Source: Sulfitobacter faviae (GTDB lineage: Bacteria; Pseudomonadota; Alphaproteobacteria; Rhodobacterales; Rhodobacteraceae). From it: a stretch of DNA of 64,000 nucleotides. The DNA is taken from positions 2,046,001 to 2,110,000 of the forward strand of contig NZ_PGFQ01000001.1 in the NCBI RefSeq assembly GCF_029870955.1, given 5' to 3'. The translations under genes were made by a program, and so were the position numbers. Every line of letters begins with the position of its first letter. Position 1 is the first letter of the stretch. The notes under the pieces were generated by a model that saw only the letters and a program-made list of their open reading frames with translations, searched no databases and had not been told where the DNA came from. Of this stretch, positions 28,336 to 37,968 are shown piece by piece.

Positions 28336-28866
28336 ATGACAATGTGGGTATTTGGCTATGGCAGCCTCTTGTGGAACCCCGGTTTTGAGGTAGCGGAAAG
28401 CGTGATCGCGACGCTGCCGGGCTATGCCCGATCGTTCTGCATGCGCTCGATCCATCACCGGGGCACGGTCGAACAGCCGGGGCTGGTGCTGGCGCTTGAC
28501 GAATCCGTCCGCTCGGCCTGCGAAGGGATGGCGATGCGGGTCGCCGCGGGGCAGGAGGCGCAGACGCTGGAGTACCTGCGCGAGCGTGAGCTGATCTCTT
28601 CGGCCTATGTCGAGAAAAACCTCACCGTGCATCTGACCGATGGCCGCGACGTGGAGGCGGTGACCTATGTGATCGACGCGGCGCATGAGCAATATTGCGG
28701 CGGGCTGCCCTTGGAAGAACAGGCGCAGATCATTGCCCGCGCCGTAGGCGGACGCGGACCAAATACCGAGTATTTGATCAACACCGCCGTGCATCTGTCC
28801 GAAGTGGGCTTGCATGACCCCGCGTTGGAGTGGTTGCATGATCGGGTGAAGGCGTTGACCTCATAA
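28336..28866 (+). CDS. chaC: Glutathione-specific gamma-glutamylcyclotransferase (ChaC family)
   Basis: ChaC cleaves glutathione to 5-oxoproline and Cys-Gly. The 176-residue protein has the defining N-terminal FGYGSLLWNPGFEVAES, HHRGTVEQPGLVLALD and the C-terminal GRGPNTEYLINTAVHLSEVG. I use ATG 28336 with AGGA nearby; ATG 28342 (MWVFGYGS) is an alternative. It stands between a divergent DUF2125 gene and the ExbB-like gene 71 bases downstream. Confidence 0.9.
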   Translation: MTMWVFGYGSLLWNPGFEVAESVIATLPGYARSFCMRSIHHRGTVEQPGLVLALDESVRSACEGMAMRVAAGQEAQTLEYLRERELISSAYVEKNLTVHLTDGRDVEAVTYVIDAAHEQYCGGLPLEEQAQIIARAVGGRGPNTEYLINTAVHLSEVGLHDPALEWLHDRVKALTS

Positions 28867-28937
28867 AAACTTGGCAACTCTTTGCCGTTTCAGTGTAAGC
28901 TGCGGCAAGAGCAGAACAAAGGGTCAGGAAAGGCCGC

Positions 28938-30137
28938 ATGGCACAGCCAGACCGCAAAGCAAAACCGCAGTTTTCACAACCGGTGCGTCAGATTTCTCTG
29001 ATGCTGATCGCGCTCGGCCTCACAGGGGCCGGGGTCTTTCTGGCGCTGCCACGGGTGCTGCCGATCTTTGCCGCGAACCCATGGCTGAATGGGGTCATCA
29101 TCTTTGTCTTCATCGTCGGTGTGCTCGCCTGTTTCTATCAAGTGATGCAGCTTATCGGCTCGGTCCGCTGGATCGAGGATTTCGCCGCTGGCAATGCCGA
29201 ACCCGACGCCAAGCCGCCGCAATTGCTTGCACCTTTGGCGTCGCTTTTGCGCCAACGCGGCGCGCGGATGCAGGTCAGCACGACCTCCACCCGGTCGATC
29301 CTCGATTCCGTCGCCTCGCGCATTGACGAAGTGCGCGAGATCACGCGCTATATTGTCAACATGTTGATTTTCCTCGGCCTTCTGGGGACGTTCTACGGGC
29401 TGGCCACGACCGTTCCGGCGGTGGTCGACACGATCCGCTCCCTCGCCCCCGGTGAGGGGGAGGCGGGCGTCGATGTCTTTGGCCGCTTGATGACCGGTCT
29501 TGAGGCGCAGTTGGGCGGCATGGGCGTGGCCTTCGGCTCCTCGCTTCTAGGGCTTGCGGGCTCTCTCGTCGTGGGGCTGTTGGAGCTTTTCGCGGGCCAC
29601 GGGCAGAACCGTTTCTATCAAGAGCTGGAAGATTGGCTGAGTTCCATCACGCGGGTCGGGCTGACCTCGGGCGACGATGTGAGCGACCAGAACATCATGG
29701 CCAGCGTGATGGACCAGATGGTCGAACAGATGGCCGAGATGCAGCAGATGTTCACCCAATCCGACGTCAGCCGCGCCATGGTCGACGACAAGCTGGGCAA
29801 GCTGGCCGATGCCGTGGACCGGATGACCACGCGGATGGAACATGACACCACCACCACCAGCGCGCTGGAGCGGGTGGCCGATGGGCAAGACCGGTTGATC
29901 GCCACGCTCGAAGGTCAGGTCGCGGGCGAAGGGATCGACGCGGAAAGCCGGATGCGCCTACGCTCCATCGACGTGCAGATGCTGCGTATTTTGGAAGAGA
30001 TTTCTGCCGGGCGGCAGGAAACCATGGCCGAATTGCGCAAGGATATCTCCTTGCTGGCCAAGGCGCTCTCCGGGCAACGCGCCCCTGAGGCCCGCCGCAT
30101 GCGGGCCAGCGATATCCCCGGTGGCGGGGACCAGTAA
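28938..30137 (+). CDS. MotA/ExbB/TolQ-like proton channel subunit
   Basis: The 399-residue inner-membrane protein has two N-terminal helices (about 19-41 and 48-70), a cytoplasmic stretch with coiled features, then two more helices (about 133-155 and 190-215). The third helix carries LGLLGTFYGLATTVPAVVD, the MotA/ExbB hallmark. A long acidic cytoplasmic tail (about 230-399) has MDQMVEQMAEMQQMFTQ and RLRSIDVQMLRILEEI. In the family, five copies surround a dimer of the B subunit and rotate using proton flow. The next gene overlaps by one base (TAATG). Confidence 0.85.
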   Translation: MAQPDRKAKPQFSQPVRQISLMLIALGLTGAGVFLALPRVLPIFAANPWLNGVIIFVFIVGVLACFYQVMQLIGSVRWIEDFAAGNAEPDAKPPQLLAPLASLLRQRGARMQVSTTSTRSILDSVASRIDEVREITRYIVNMLIFLGLLGTFYGLATTVPAVVDTIRSLAPGEGEAGVDVFGRLMTGLEAQLGGMGVAFGSSLLGLAGSLVVGLLELFAGHGQNRFYQELEDWLSSITRVGLTSGDDVSDQNIMASVMDQMVEQMAEMQQMFTQSDVSRAMVDDKLGKLADAVDRMTTRMEHDTTTTSALERVADGQDRLIATLEGQVAGEGIDAESRMRLRSIDVQMLRILEEISAGRQETMAELRKDISLLAKALSGQRAPEARRMRASDIPGGGDQ

Positions 30138-32074
30138 TGGCACTTTCCCGGCGGACAGGCGCACGGTTTCAGGGCTCCATCTGGCCGGGGTTCGTCGATG
30201 CGATGACCGGGCTCTTGCTAGTTTTGATGTTCGTGCTGACCATCTTCATGGTGGTGCAATTCGTCCTGACAGAGCGGATCAGCGGGCAGGAAAGCGAGCT
30301 TAACGAACTGGCCGGAGAGGTTGCGGCCCTTGCCCAAGCGCTTGGCGTCGAAGAGCGCACCACCGCGCGGCTGGAGGCGCGGCTTGGCGCGCTGAATGCC
30401 TCACTGAACGACGCGCGTGATGAGGTGTCGCGGCAAGAGGCGGTGATCGCCGGGCTGACCTCCGAACGCGACGCGCAAGCGGCTGCCTTGCAAGCGGCGG
30501 AGGCTGAGATCACCGGGTTTGAGGCGCGGGTGGCCGCGCTTTTGGCCTCGCAGGCGGAAGATCAGGCGCGGATCGGTGACTTGGAAGACCGCGAAGCCGC
30601 GCTGTTGGATGAGCAAGAGGCGCTGAACCTCGCGCTCAGCGCCGCGCGGGAGGAGATCGACGCGCAGGCGGAAACCGCCCGGCTCGCCGCCGCGAAACGC
30701 GAGGCGTTGGATGCGCTGGTGGCCGATCTGCGGGCGCAGAACGCCGAAGCCGAGGCCGAAGTCGCCGCCCTCAATGCCGAGGTGGCGGAGGCCGAAGAGG
30801 CGCTCAGCGCCGAGGAAGCCGCCCGTCTGGCCGAAGCCGCAGCGGCGCAGGCCCTGCGCGACCGGCTGGAGGATGCGGATGCGGAATTGACGGCCATGAC
30901 CCTCTCGCTTGAGGCGCAGCGCAAGAAGGCCGAAGAGACGCTGACCCTTTTGGCCGCTGCCCGCGCGGCGCGCAGCGATCTCGACAGTGAGCTTGCCGCA
31001 GTACTGCTGCGGATGGAACGACTGGAGGAGAGCGGCGCGGGTCTGGAGGCCGAACGCGCCGCGCTGGCCGAAGAGTTGGAAGCCGCGGAAGGCACCGAAG
31101 AGGACCTGCGTGCGCGGCTGGCGCAGGCCGAGGCGACTGAGCAGGCCCTGAACGCCCGTCTGGCCGAGGCGCTGGCCCGTGTGCAGAGCCTTGAGGAAGA
31201 GGGCGAAGCGCTGAGCGGCACGCAGTCGGATCTGCGCGAACGTTTGGCGCAGGCGCTGGCGGCAAAACTCGCGGCGGAGACTTTGGCCGAGGATAAGACC
31301 ACCGCCGCCGAACGCCGCGCCGCCCTTTTGGCCCAGGCCGAAGAAACGCTGGCCGAGGAGAAAGCCGTGAGCGCGGCGGCGCAGCGGCAGACCGAATTGC
31401 TGAACCAGCAAGTCGCGGAACTGCGCGCGCAATTGGGGAACCTACAGGCGCTGCTCGATGACGCGGTGGCGCGGGATGCGGCGAAATCGGTGGAATTGCA
31501 ATCGCTTGGCTCCGAGTTGAACACCGCGCTGGCGCGGGTCGCGGCGGAGGAACGCCGCCGCGCCGAGTTGGAGGCGGCAGAGCGCAAGCGGCTTGAGGAA
31601 GAGAGCAAGAACCTCGCCCAGTACCGCTCGGAATTCTTTGGGCGGTTGCGTGATCTGCTGGGCAATCAGGAGGGAGTGCGGATCGAAGGCGACCGTTTCG
31701 TCTTCTCCTCCGAGGTGCTTTTCGCGCCGGGCAGCGCGGTGCTGAGCCAAGACGGGGAGGGTGAGATTGCCAAGGTGGCGGGCATCCTGCGCAGCGTGGT
31801 AGACGACATCCCGCCCGAGATCGATTGGGTGATCCGCGTCGATGGTCATACCGACAATGTGCCGCTTTCCGGCTTTGGAGAGTTTGCGGACAACTGGGAA
31901 CTCAGCCAAGCGCGGGCGCTGTCGGTGGTCAAATATATGGTCAATTTCCTCGGCATCGCGCCGGATCGTTTGGCTGCCAATGGCTTTGGCCAGTATCAGC
32001 CCGTGGCCGAGGGCAATACCGAAGCCGCGCGGGCGCAGAACAGGCGGATCGAGTTGAAGTTTACTGAGAAGTAG
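30137..32074 (+). CDS. MotB/OmpA-like protein with very long coiled coil, partner of the ExbB-like subunit
   Basis: The product is 645 residues. The first 45 hold one membrane helix with the proton-carrying Asp21 in PGFVDAMTGLLLVLMF, as in MotB and ZorB. Residues about 47-480 are an almost uninterrupted Ala/Glu/Arg-rich coiled coil. Residues about 500-645 are an OmpA peptidoglycan-binding domain (RVDGHTDNVPL, NWELSQARALSVVKYM, RAQNRRIELKF). It is translationally coupled to the ExbB-like gene, so the two form a proton-driven envelope machine. The coiled-coil length, several times that of flagellar MotB, is the odd feature. The machine's task is unknown. Confidence 0.87.
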   Translation: MALSRRTGARFQGSIWPGFVDAMTGLLLVLMFVLTIFMVVQFVLTERISGQESELNELAGEVAALAQALGVEERTTARLEARLGALNASLNDARDEVSRQEAVIAGLTSERDAQAAALQAAEAEITGFEARVAALLASQAEDQARIGDLEDREAALLDEQEALNLALSAAREEIDAQAETARLAAAKREALDALVADLRAQNAEAEAEVAALNAEVAEAEEALSAEEAARLAEAAAAQALRDRLEDADAELTAMTLSLEAQRKKAEETLTLLAAARAARSDLDSELAAVLLRMERLEESGAGLEAERAALAEELEAAEGTEEDLRARLAQAEATEQALNARLAEALARVQSLEEEGEALSGTQSDLRERLAQALAAKLAAETLAEDKTTAAERRAALLAQAEETLAEEKAVSAAAQRQTELLNQQVAELRAQLGNLQALLDDAVARDAAKSVELQSLGSELNTALARVAAEERRRAELEAAERKRLEEESKNLAQYRSEFFGRLRDLLGNQEGVRIEGDRFVFSSEVLFAPGSAVLSQDGEGEIAKVAGILRSVVDDIPPEIDWVIRVDGHTDNVPLSGFGEFADNWELSQARALSVVKYMVNFLGIAPDRLAANGFGQYQPVAEGNTEAARAQNRRIELKFTEK

Positions 32075-32089
32075 GCAGGCAGCCCCGGC

Positions 32090-33043
32090 CTATCGCAGGG
32101 TCAGAACGCCAGTCTTTTCGTCAATCACACGGCCCTCGCGCAGCAGGGTGACTCTGCCCGTATAGCGCCCGGCTGGCCATGGCGCAGAAGCCGCGCGTTT
32201 GCCAATGGCGCGAAAGGCTTGTGCCTGCGGCTTCTCCATCAGCACATCCCTTTCGATGACCGTGCCTTTTGGCCCCGCGAGGCTGAGGCGCAGCACGTCA
32301 TCCTTTCGCGTGCCATAGCTGTAGCCGTAGATGACCAAGGCAGACGCATCCTTTGGCAGGCTGTCGCGATTGGCTTCGCCCGCCTTGATCTCATCATAGC
32401 TGGGCACGCGGTCGGCAAAACCAAGGGCGATCAGCCCGCCGGGGCGGTAGGGCGGGGTGTCTTGCCAAAGGGTTTTGCGCGGTTCGATGTCACAACTATG
32501 GCCTTCGGGGGCAAATGGATCGACGGGCTTGCCGTGATGGCGCAGCGACAGGTGCAGATGCGGAAAGGCAGCTTTGCCGGACTGGCCAACGAGGCCGAGA
32601 GGCTCGCCAACCGCCACCTCCTGCCCTTCCTGCACGCGGAGCGAGCCGCGGCGGAGGTGGCAGTATTGCGTCTCCCAGCCGTCGCCGAGATCAATCACCA
32701 CGCCGTTGCCGCATTCGCGCCCTTGGACCTCCGAAAGCGGCGCGCCATCTGGCATCCCGTCCCGCAGCCCTTTGACCACCCCCGCCGCTGCGGCGCGCAC
32801 GGTCACGCCCGCGGCCATCGCCGCGCGGTCGGGCAGGGCGAAATCCGTGCCCTTGTGGCCGTCATAGGTCAGGCCGGAACAGCGGTAGTCCTCTGCGCCG
32901 CCGCTCGGGTCTCGGTCCATATATTGTTGGATGTGGCAGTCCTGCCCAAGGGTGCAATCCAGCGGGAAGGCCAATTGCAAATCCTCCGCCAGCGCAGGGC
33001 TGGCGGAGGAGAGGATCAGGGCCAGTACGGCCCGATAGATCAT
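32090..33043 (-). CDS. Exported M23 family metallopeptidase
   Basis: A signal peptide ([19 protein letters not shown]) precedes a LytM/M23 zinc peptidase domain. The zinc ligands are in DGHKGTDFALPD (H and D) and PHLHLSLRHHG. The domain is interrupted by a Cys-containing loop, and there are four or more Cys in total. A C-terminal Ig-like region follows (RDVLMEKPQAQAF...). M23 enzymes cut peptidoglycan peptide bridges. It is 317 residues. Its ATG overlaps the clpA stop by 4 bases. Confidence 0.87.
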   Translation of the reverse strand: MIYRAVLALILSSASPALAEDLQLAFPLDCTLGQDCHIQQYMDRDPSGGAEDYRCSGLTYDGHKGTDFALPDRAAMAAGVTVRAAAAGVVKGLRDGMPDGAPLSEVQGRECGNGVVIDLGDGWETQYCHLRRGSLRVQEGQEVAVGEPLGLVGQSGKAAFPHLHLSLRHHGKPVDPFAPEGHSCDIEPRKTLWQDTPPYRPGGLIALGFADRVPSYDEIKAGEANRDSLPKDASALVIYGYSYGTRKDDVLRLSLAGPKGTVIERDVLMEKPQAQAFRAIGKRAASAPWPAGRYTGRVTLLREGRVIDEKTGVLTLR

Positions 33044-35361
33044 TCCGCGGTGAGCAGCGGGGGGCGGTCACCGGAAAGACGCTTGCTTTCGCTGCCCAAG
33101 ACCTTGAGCGTCAACTCATCATCCTTGACGCCGACCTTGACGACACCGCCCTTGGCCAGCTTCCCAAAGAGCAGCTCCTCGGCCAGCGGCTTCTTGATGT
33201 GCTCTTGGATCACGCGGCCCAAGGGACGCGCGCCCATCTTGTCGTCGTAGCCCTTGTCGGCGAGCCATTCGGCGGCCTTCTTCGACAGTTCGATGGTCAC
33301 GTTGCGGTCCATCAGCTGCGCTTCGAGTTGCAGCACGAACTTCTCGACCACCCGCAGGATCACCGATTTCGGCAGCGGTGCGAAGGAGATCACGGCGTCC
33401 AGACGGTTGCGGAACTCCGGCGTGAAGGTCCGCTCGATGGCGGCGGTATCCTCGCCCTCGCGGCGGTCGCGGCCAAAGCCCACTGCCGCTTTGGCCTGTT
33501 CGGAGGCACCCGCATTGGAGGTCATGATCAGCACCACATTGCGGAAATCCACCGTGCGGCCATTGTGGTCGGTCAGCTTGCCGTGGTCCATCACCTGCAA
33601 CAGGATGTTGTAGACGTCCGGGTGCGCCTTTTCCATCTCGTCGAGCAGCAGCACGCAATGCGGATGCTGGTCCACGCCATCGGTGAGCATGCCGCCTTGG
33701 TCAAAACCGACATAGCCCGGAGGCGCGCCGATCAGACGGCTGACCGCGTGTTTCTCCATATATTCCGACATGTCGAAACGCAGCAGTTCCACGCCAAGGG
33801 TGTCGGCCAATTGCTTGGCGACCTCGGTTTTACCCACGCCAGTGGGGCCAGCGAAGAGGTAGTTGCCGATGGGCTTGTCCGGCTCACGCAGACCTGCGCG
33901 GGACAGTTTGATCGCCGAAGACAGCGCCACGATGGCGTCGTCCTGACCAAACACCACCCGCTTGAGAGAGCTTTCCAGATCTTTCAGCACCACCACATCG
34001 TCTTTGGAGACATTCTTCGGCGGGATGCGGGCGATCTTGGCCACCACGGCCTCGACCTCCTTGGTGCCGATGGTCTTGCGGCGCTTGGAGGCGGCGACGA
34101 GGTGCTGGGCGGCACCGGCTTCGTCGATCACGTCGATCGCGCTATCGGGCAGCTTGCGGTCGTTAATGTAGCGATGCGCCAGTTCGACGGAAGTCTTGAT
34201 CGCGTCGGAGGTGTATTTGACGCTGTGATGCTCCTCGAAATAGGGCTTGAGCCCCTTGAGGATTTTGGTGGCGTCTTCGACCGAAGGCTCGCTCACGTCG
34301 ATCTTTTGGAACCGGCGGCTCAGCGCGCGGTCCTTCTCGAAGTGCTGGCGGAACTCCTTATAGGTGGTGGAGCCCATGGTGCGCAACTTGCCGCCCTGAA
34401 GCGCGGGCTTCAGCAGGTTGGAGGCATCCATCGCGCCGCCCGAAGTAGCACCGGCACCAATTACGGTGTGAATTTCGTCGATGAACAACACGGCGTCCTT
34501 GTGATCCTCAAGCTCGGTCACCACGGCCTTGAGCCGCTCTTCGAAGTCACCGCGGTAGCGGGTGCCCGCCAAGAGCGCGCCCATGTCGAGCGAGTAGATC
34601 GTGGTATTGGCCAGCACCTCAGGCGTTTCACCGGCGACGATCTTGCGCGCCAGCCCTTCGGCAATGGCGGTCTTGCCGACACCCGGATCACCCACCAGAA
34701 GCGGGTTGTTCTTGCGACGGCGGCAAAGCACTTGAATGCAGCGCTCAACCTCGCCCTCCCGGCCGATCAGCGGGTCTATGTCGCCCTCGCGGGATTTGGC
34801 GTTGAGGTCCACGCAGTATTTCGCCAGCGCGGATTCCTTCTTGTCGCCGTCGGTGACGCCTTGGGCCTCTTCCTCGGTCTCGGGCGCGCCTGTGACGGGG
34901 CGGGATTCCCCATATGCCGGGTCTTTGGCGACACCATGGGCGATGAAGTTCACCGCGTCATAGCGGGTCATGTCCTGCTCTTGCAGGAAATAGGCGGCGT
35001 TGCTCTCACGCTCGGCAAAGATGGCGACCAGCACGTTGGCGCCCGTCACCTCGGTTCGGCCCGAGGATTGCACATGGATTGCGGCGCGCTGGATCACGCG
35101 CTGGAAAGCCGCCGTTGGCACCGCTTCGGAACCGTCGATGTCGGTGATCAGATTGCTGAGATCATCGTCGACGAATTCCACCAGCGTATCGCGCAGGTCA
35201 GAGACATCGACGGAACAGGCTTTCATGACCTGCACGGCATCGGGTTCATCGAGCAAGGCCAGCAACAGATGTTCAAGCGTTGCGAATTCGTGGCGGCGGG
35301 CATTGGCCAGCGCGAGGGCCGCGTGGATTGCCTGCTCAAGTGTAGTCGAGAATGAAGGCAC
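33040..35361 (-). CDS. clpA: ATP-dependent Clp protease ATP-binding subunit ClpA
   Basis: ClpA unfolds substrates and feeds them to ClpP. The 773-residue protein has the Clp N-domain (about 1-140), AAA+ module 1 with Walker [16 protein letters not shown] and AAA+ module 2 with Walker [16 protein letters not shown]. There is no ClpB-type middle coiled coil, so ClpA fits better than ClpB. The D2 loop [16 protein letters not shown] and the sensor arginine region are present. The expected neighbour clpS is not directly upstream in this window. The M23 peptidase follows with an ATGA overlap. Confidence 0.95.
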   Translation of the reverse strand: MPSFSTTLEQAIHAALALANARRHEFATLEHLLLALLDEPDAVQVMKACSVDVSDLRDTLVEFVDDDLSNLITDIDGSEAVPTAAFQRVIQRAAIHVQSSGRTEVTGANVLVAIFAERESNAAYFLQEQDMTRYDAVNFIAHGVAKDPAYGESRPVTGAPETEEEAQGVTDGDKKESALAKYCVDLNAKSREGDIDPLIGREGEVERCIQVLCRRRKNNPLLVGDPGVGKTAIAEGLARKIVAGETPEVLANTTIYSLDMGALLAGTRYRGDFEERLKAVVTELEDHKDAVLFIDEIHTVIGAGATSGGAMDASNLLKPALQGGKLRTMGSTTYKEFRQHFEKDRALSRRFQKIDVSEPSVEDATKILKGLKPYFEEHHSVKYTSDAIKTSVELAHRYINDRKLPDSAIDVIDEAGAAQHLVAASKRRKTIGTKEVEAVVAKIARIPPKNVSKDDVVVLKDLESSLKRVVFGQDDAIVALSSAIKLSRAGLREPDKPIGNYLFAGPTGVGKTEVAKQLADTLGVELLRFDMSEYMEKHAVSRLIGAPPGYVGFDQGGMLTDGVDQHPHCVLLLDEMEKAHPDVYNILLQVMDHGKLTDHNGRTVDFRNVVLIMTSNAGASEQAKAAVGFGRDRREGEDTAAIERTFTPEFRNRLDAVISFAPLPKSVILRVVEKFVLQLEAQLMDRNVTIELSKKAAEWLADKGYDDKMGARPLGRVIQEHIKKPLAEELLFGKLAKGGVVKVGVKDDELTLKVLGSESKRLSGDRPPLLTAE

Positions 35362-35536
35362 GGGCGTGCTCCTTTTCGATCGGGGTCGGTGAGGTGCTGA
35401 GATGTCTCAGGCCCCGGTCCGACCATGGCCTCATAGTATTAGAGTTTGGTTGATCATCGCCCATCTTCAAGAAGATTCTGGTCCGAATCGGTCACATTTG
35501 CCGTGAGCGAGGACTTTGAGCCATGATTGCAGGCGC

Positions 35537-36304
35537 TCAGAACTGGTCTTTTCGCCTGCGGATTTCGGTGAACACTTCCGTGTCGGTGGCGTCTGGCATC
35601 CCCAAGGTCGCGCGGATGGCCGGGTCGGCGGGGCGCAGGAAGGGATTGGTTTCTAGTTCCAGTGAAAGCGACGAGGGGACGGTCGGCTGCCCCTTGGCGC
35701 GGGCGCTGTCGATGTCCTTGGCCCTTGATATAAGGGCGGGATTGTCCGGATCAACGGTCAGGGCGAATTTTGCGTTGGCGGCGGTATATTCGTGGCCCGA
35801 GCAGATCGTCGTGTCACGGGGCAGGGCGGCCAGCTTTTGCAGGCTTTCCCACATCTGCGCGGGCGTGCCTTCAAAGAGGCGGCCGCAGCCGAGCGCCATG
35901 AGGCTGTCTGCGGTAAAGGCCGCCTTGGCTTGGGGCACGTGAAAGGCGATATGGCCCACGGTGTGGCCCGACACATCGAGCACTTGGGCCGCAAGCGCGC
36001 CCAGCTCAACGCTGTCACCCTCGGCCACCGCGCGGTCGAGCGGGGGCAGGCGGTGGGCATCATCCTTGGCGCCGATCACCTCGGCGGGGAAGCGGGTGAG
36101 CAGTTCGGCCAGACCTTGAACGTGGTCGGGGTGGTGGTGGGTCAACCAGACTTGGCTCAGCGTCCAGCCGCGGCGGTCAAGCTCTGCCATGATCGGCGCG
36201 GCCTCGGGCACGTCGATCAGCGCCACCGCGCCGCTGTCATGGTCCCGCAGCAGAAAGGCGTAGTTGTCCGACAGACAGGGAATCGTGACCAGATCAAAGG
36301 CCAT
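35537..36304 (-). CDS. gloB: Hydroxyacylglutathione hydrolase (glyoxalase II)
   Basis: Glyoxalase II hydrolyses S-D-lactoylglutathione to D-lactate and glutathione. The 255-residue metallo-beta-lactamase-fold enzyme has THHHPDHVQGLAELL near residue 55, the GHTVGHIAFHV loop, FTADSLMALGCGRLFEGT with metal Asp and the GHEYTAANAKFAL motif. The C-terminal PFLRPADPAIR and FTEIRRRKDQF are typical of the family. It is divergent from a methyltransferase gene. Confidence 0.93.
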   Translation of the reverse strand: MAFDLVTIPCLSDNYAFLLRDHDSGAVALIDVPEAAPIMAELDRRGWTLSQVWLTHHHPDHVQGLAELLTRFPAEVIGAKDDAHRLPPLDRAVAEGDSVELGALAAQVLDVSGHTVGHIAFHVPQAKAAFTADSLMALGCGRLFEGTPAQMWESLQKLAALPRDTTICSGHEYTAANAKFALTVDPDNPALISRAKDIDSARAKGQPTVPSSLSLELETNPFLRPADPAIRATLGMPDATDTEVFTEIRRRKDQF

Positions 36305-36367
36305 GGCGTCTTACCTCGCTGTGTTGTTATGGTCCGTTAAGAGTGACACTCACCAAGGCGGGCTGCA

Positions 36368-37113
36368 ATGCATCTTGATGTACAGGATCTGCGCAATTTC
36401 TATTATCGCAGCGCGTTGGGACGTGCGGCGCAGAAATCCCTGCGCGGGCGGTTGTTGGAGCTTTGGCCCGAAGCGAAGGGCCAGACCGTTGTCGGCTTTG
36501 GCTTTGCCGCGCCCCTGCTGCGCCCCTATCTGGCGGATGCGCGGCGGGTGATGGTCCTGATGCCCGGCCCGCAGGGGTGATGCCTTGGCCGGCGGGGATG
36601 CCCAACACCTCGGTCCTGACGGAAGAGACGCTTTGGCCGGTCGAGACGGGGGCGGTGGATAAGCTGGTGCTGATGCACGGGCTCGAAACCTCTGAGCGGC
36701 CCAGTGAACTGCTGGACGAATGCTGGCGCGTGCTGGGGCCGGGGGGCAAGGCACTGTTCATCGTGCCAAGCCGCGCGGGCATGTGGGCACGGCGGGACCG
36801 CACGCCTTTCGGCTATGGGCGGCCCTATTCGCCGGGGCAGTTAGAGACGCAGTTGCGCAAGCATCAGTTCCTGCCGGAACGGCACCTCGGCGCGCTTTAC
36901 CAGTTCCCGTCGCAGCAGCGAATCTGGATGAAGTCGGCGCCTTTGTTCGAGAAAATCGGACGTCAGATGCCGACGATGATGGGCGGCGGCGCGATCTTGG
37001 TGGAGGCCACGAAACTGGTTTACCCGCCGCGAGGTCGTCCGCAACGCAGCACCGCAAGGCGCGCCATCGGGGTGTTGGAGGGGATGGCAGAGCCGCAGGC
37101 CAAACCCGTCTAA
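36368..37113 (+). CDS. Class I SAM-dependent methyltransferase; frame broken in the SAM fold
   Basis: ATG 36368 begins [19 protein letters not shown], with [16 protein letters not shown] as SAM-binding beta strand and loop. The frame breaks at GGGG 36574-36577 after MPGPQG. One added G continues [21 protein letters not shown] and the typical C-terminal half ([22 protein letters not shown]), for 248 residues. The substrate is unknown. The degenerate Gly-rich loop (GFGFAAP rather than GxGxG) is a common variant in Rhodobacterales methyltransferases next to gloB. Confidence 0.82.
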
Positions 37114-37407
37114 ACGCCTCAGCGCCTTGTAGACTTAGCGCATGCAGCGAGCGAGGGGGCTGGATTCGTGGGCCTGCTCCAGCGGTGGTCGGGGTGGCAT
37201 TTTTCTGCGGCAAAGAGCCGCGATAGGCCGCAGCCCTTGCAATATTGCAGCACGCCGCGACATTACCTGCCTATACTGTGTTGCCGGGCGTGAACCTGTC
37301 TGCTACATCGCCCCTGATTTAGACGTCTTGGGTAACTTCAAGCCGCGCCAACTGCTGGTGACGCGACATCTTCGCATATCCGGCGCTTATTGAACGAGAG
37401 GATGGAC

Positions 37408-37968
37408 GTGTCCGAACCTGCTTCCATTTCCACCGGTATCGCGGAACGTTATGCGACAGCCGTGTACGATCTGGCCCGCGAGGCCAATCAGGTCGATGCC
37501 ATCGAGGGCGATCTTACCGCGCTTGAAGCGGCATTGAACGACAGCGACGATTTTCGCCGCCTGACCACTTCGCCGCTCTATACCCGCGAGGAGCAGGAAC
37601 AGGCGATCAAGGTGCTGGCCGAAAAGATGGGCCTGACCAAGACCATGGCGAACACGCTGCAACTGATGGCGCAAAAGCGCCGCCTGTTCGCGCTGCCCGC
37701 GCTGGTCAAAGCGCTGCGCGAGACCATTGCCGAAGCCAAAGGCGAAATCACTGCCGAGGTCACAACGGCCAAGGCACTGACGAAGACACAGTCGGACAAG
37801 CTGGCGAAATCGCTGACCGCTTCCACCGGCAAAAAAGTATCACTTCATGCGACCGTTGATGAAAGCCTCATCGGCGGTCTTGTCGTCAAAGTGGGCTCGA
37901 AGATGATCGACACCTCGATCCGCTCCAAGCTCAATTCCCTCCAGAATGTAATGAAAGAGGTCGGATAA
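37408..37968 (+). CDS. atpH: ATP synthase F1 subunit delta
   Basis: Delta connects the F1 head to the peripheral stalk b/b'. I choose GTG 37408 (VSEPASISTGIAERYA) because GAGAGGA at 37396-37402 is well spaced to it. ATG 37402 and TTG 37390 are possible longer starts. The 186-residue protein has YATAVYDLAREANQVDAIEGDL, the SPLYTREEQEQAI loop and a C-terminal LIGGLVVKVGSKMIDTSIRSKL. It is the first gene of atpHAGDC and adjoins atpA with no gap. F0 genes are elsewhere, as usual in Alphaproteobacteria. Confidence 0.93.
   Translation: MSEPASISTGIAERYATAVYDLAREANQVDAIEGDLTALEAALNDSDDFRRLTTSPLYTREEQEQAIKVLAEKMGLTKTMANTLQLMAQKRRLFALPALVKALRETIAEAKGEITAEVTTAKALTKTQSDKLAKSLTASTGKKVSLHATVDESLIGGLVVKVGSKMIDTSIRSKLNSLQNVMKEVG

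Noticed and set aside
28938-32074. A Zorya anti-phage system
   Set aside because: The pair has the ZorAB-like plan, but no ZorC/ZorD/ZorE-type gene is adjacent and the neighbours are housekeeping genes.
33199-35355. An open frame of 718 codons opposite clpA
   Set aside because: It mirrors clpA almost exactly and has low-complexity His/Arg/Gly-rich content typical of antisense GC-rich frames.
37238-37277. A possible promoter TTGCAG ... TATACT upstream of atpH
   Set aside because: The spacing is 21 bases, too long for a standard promoter, so I do not call it.
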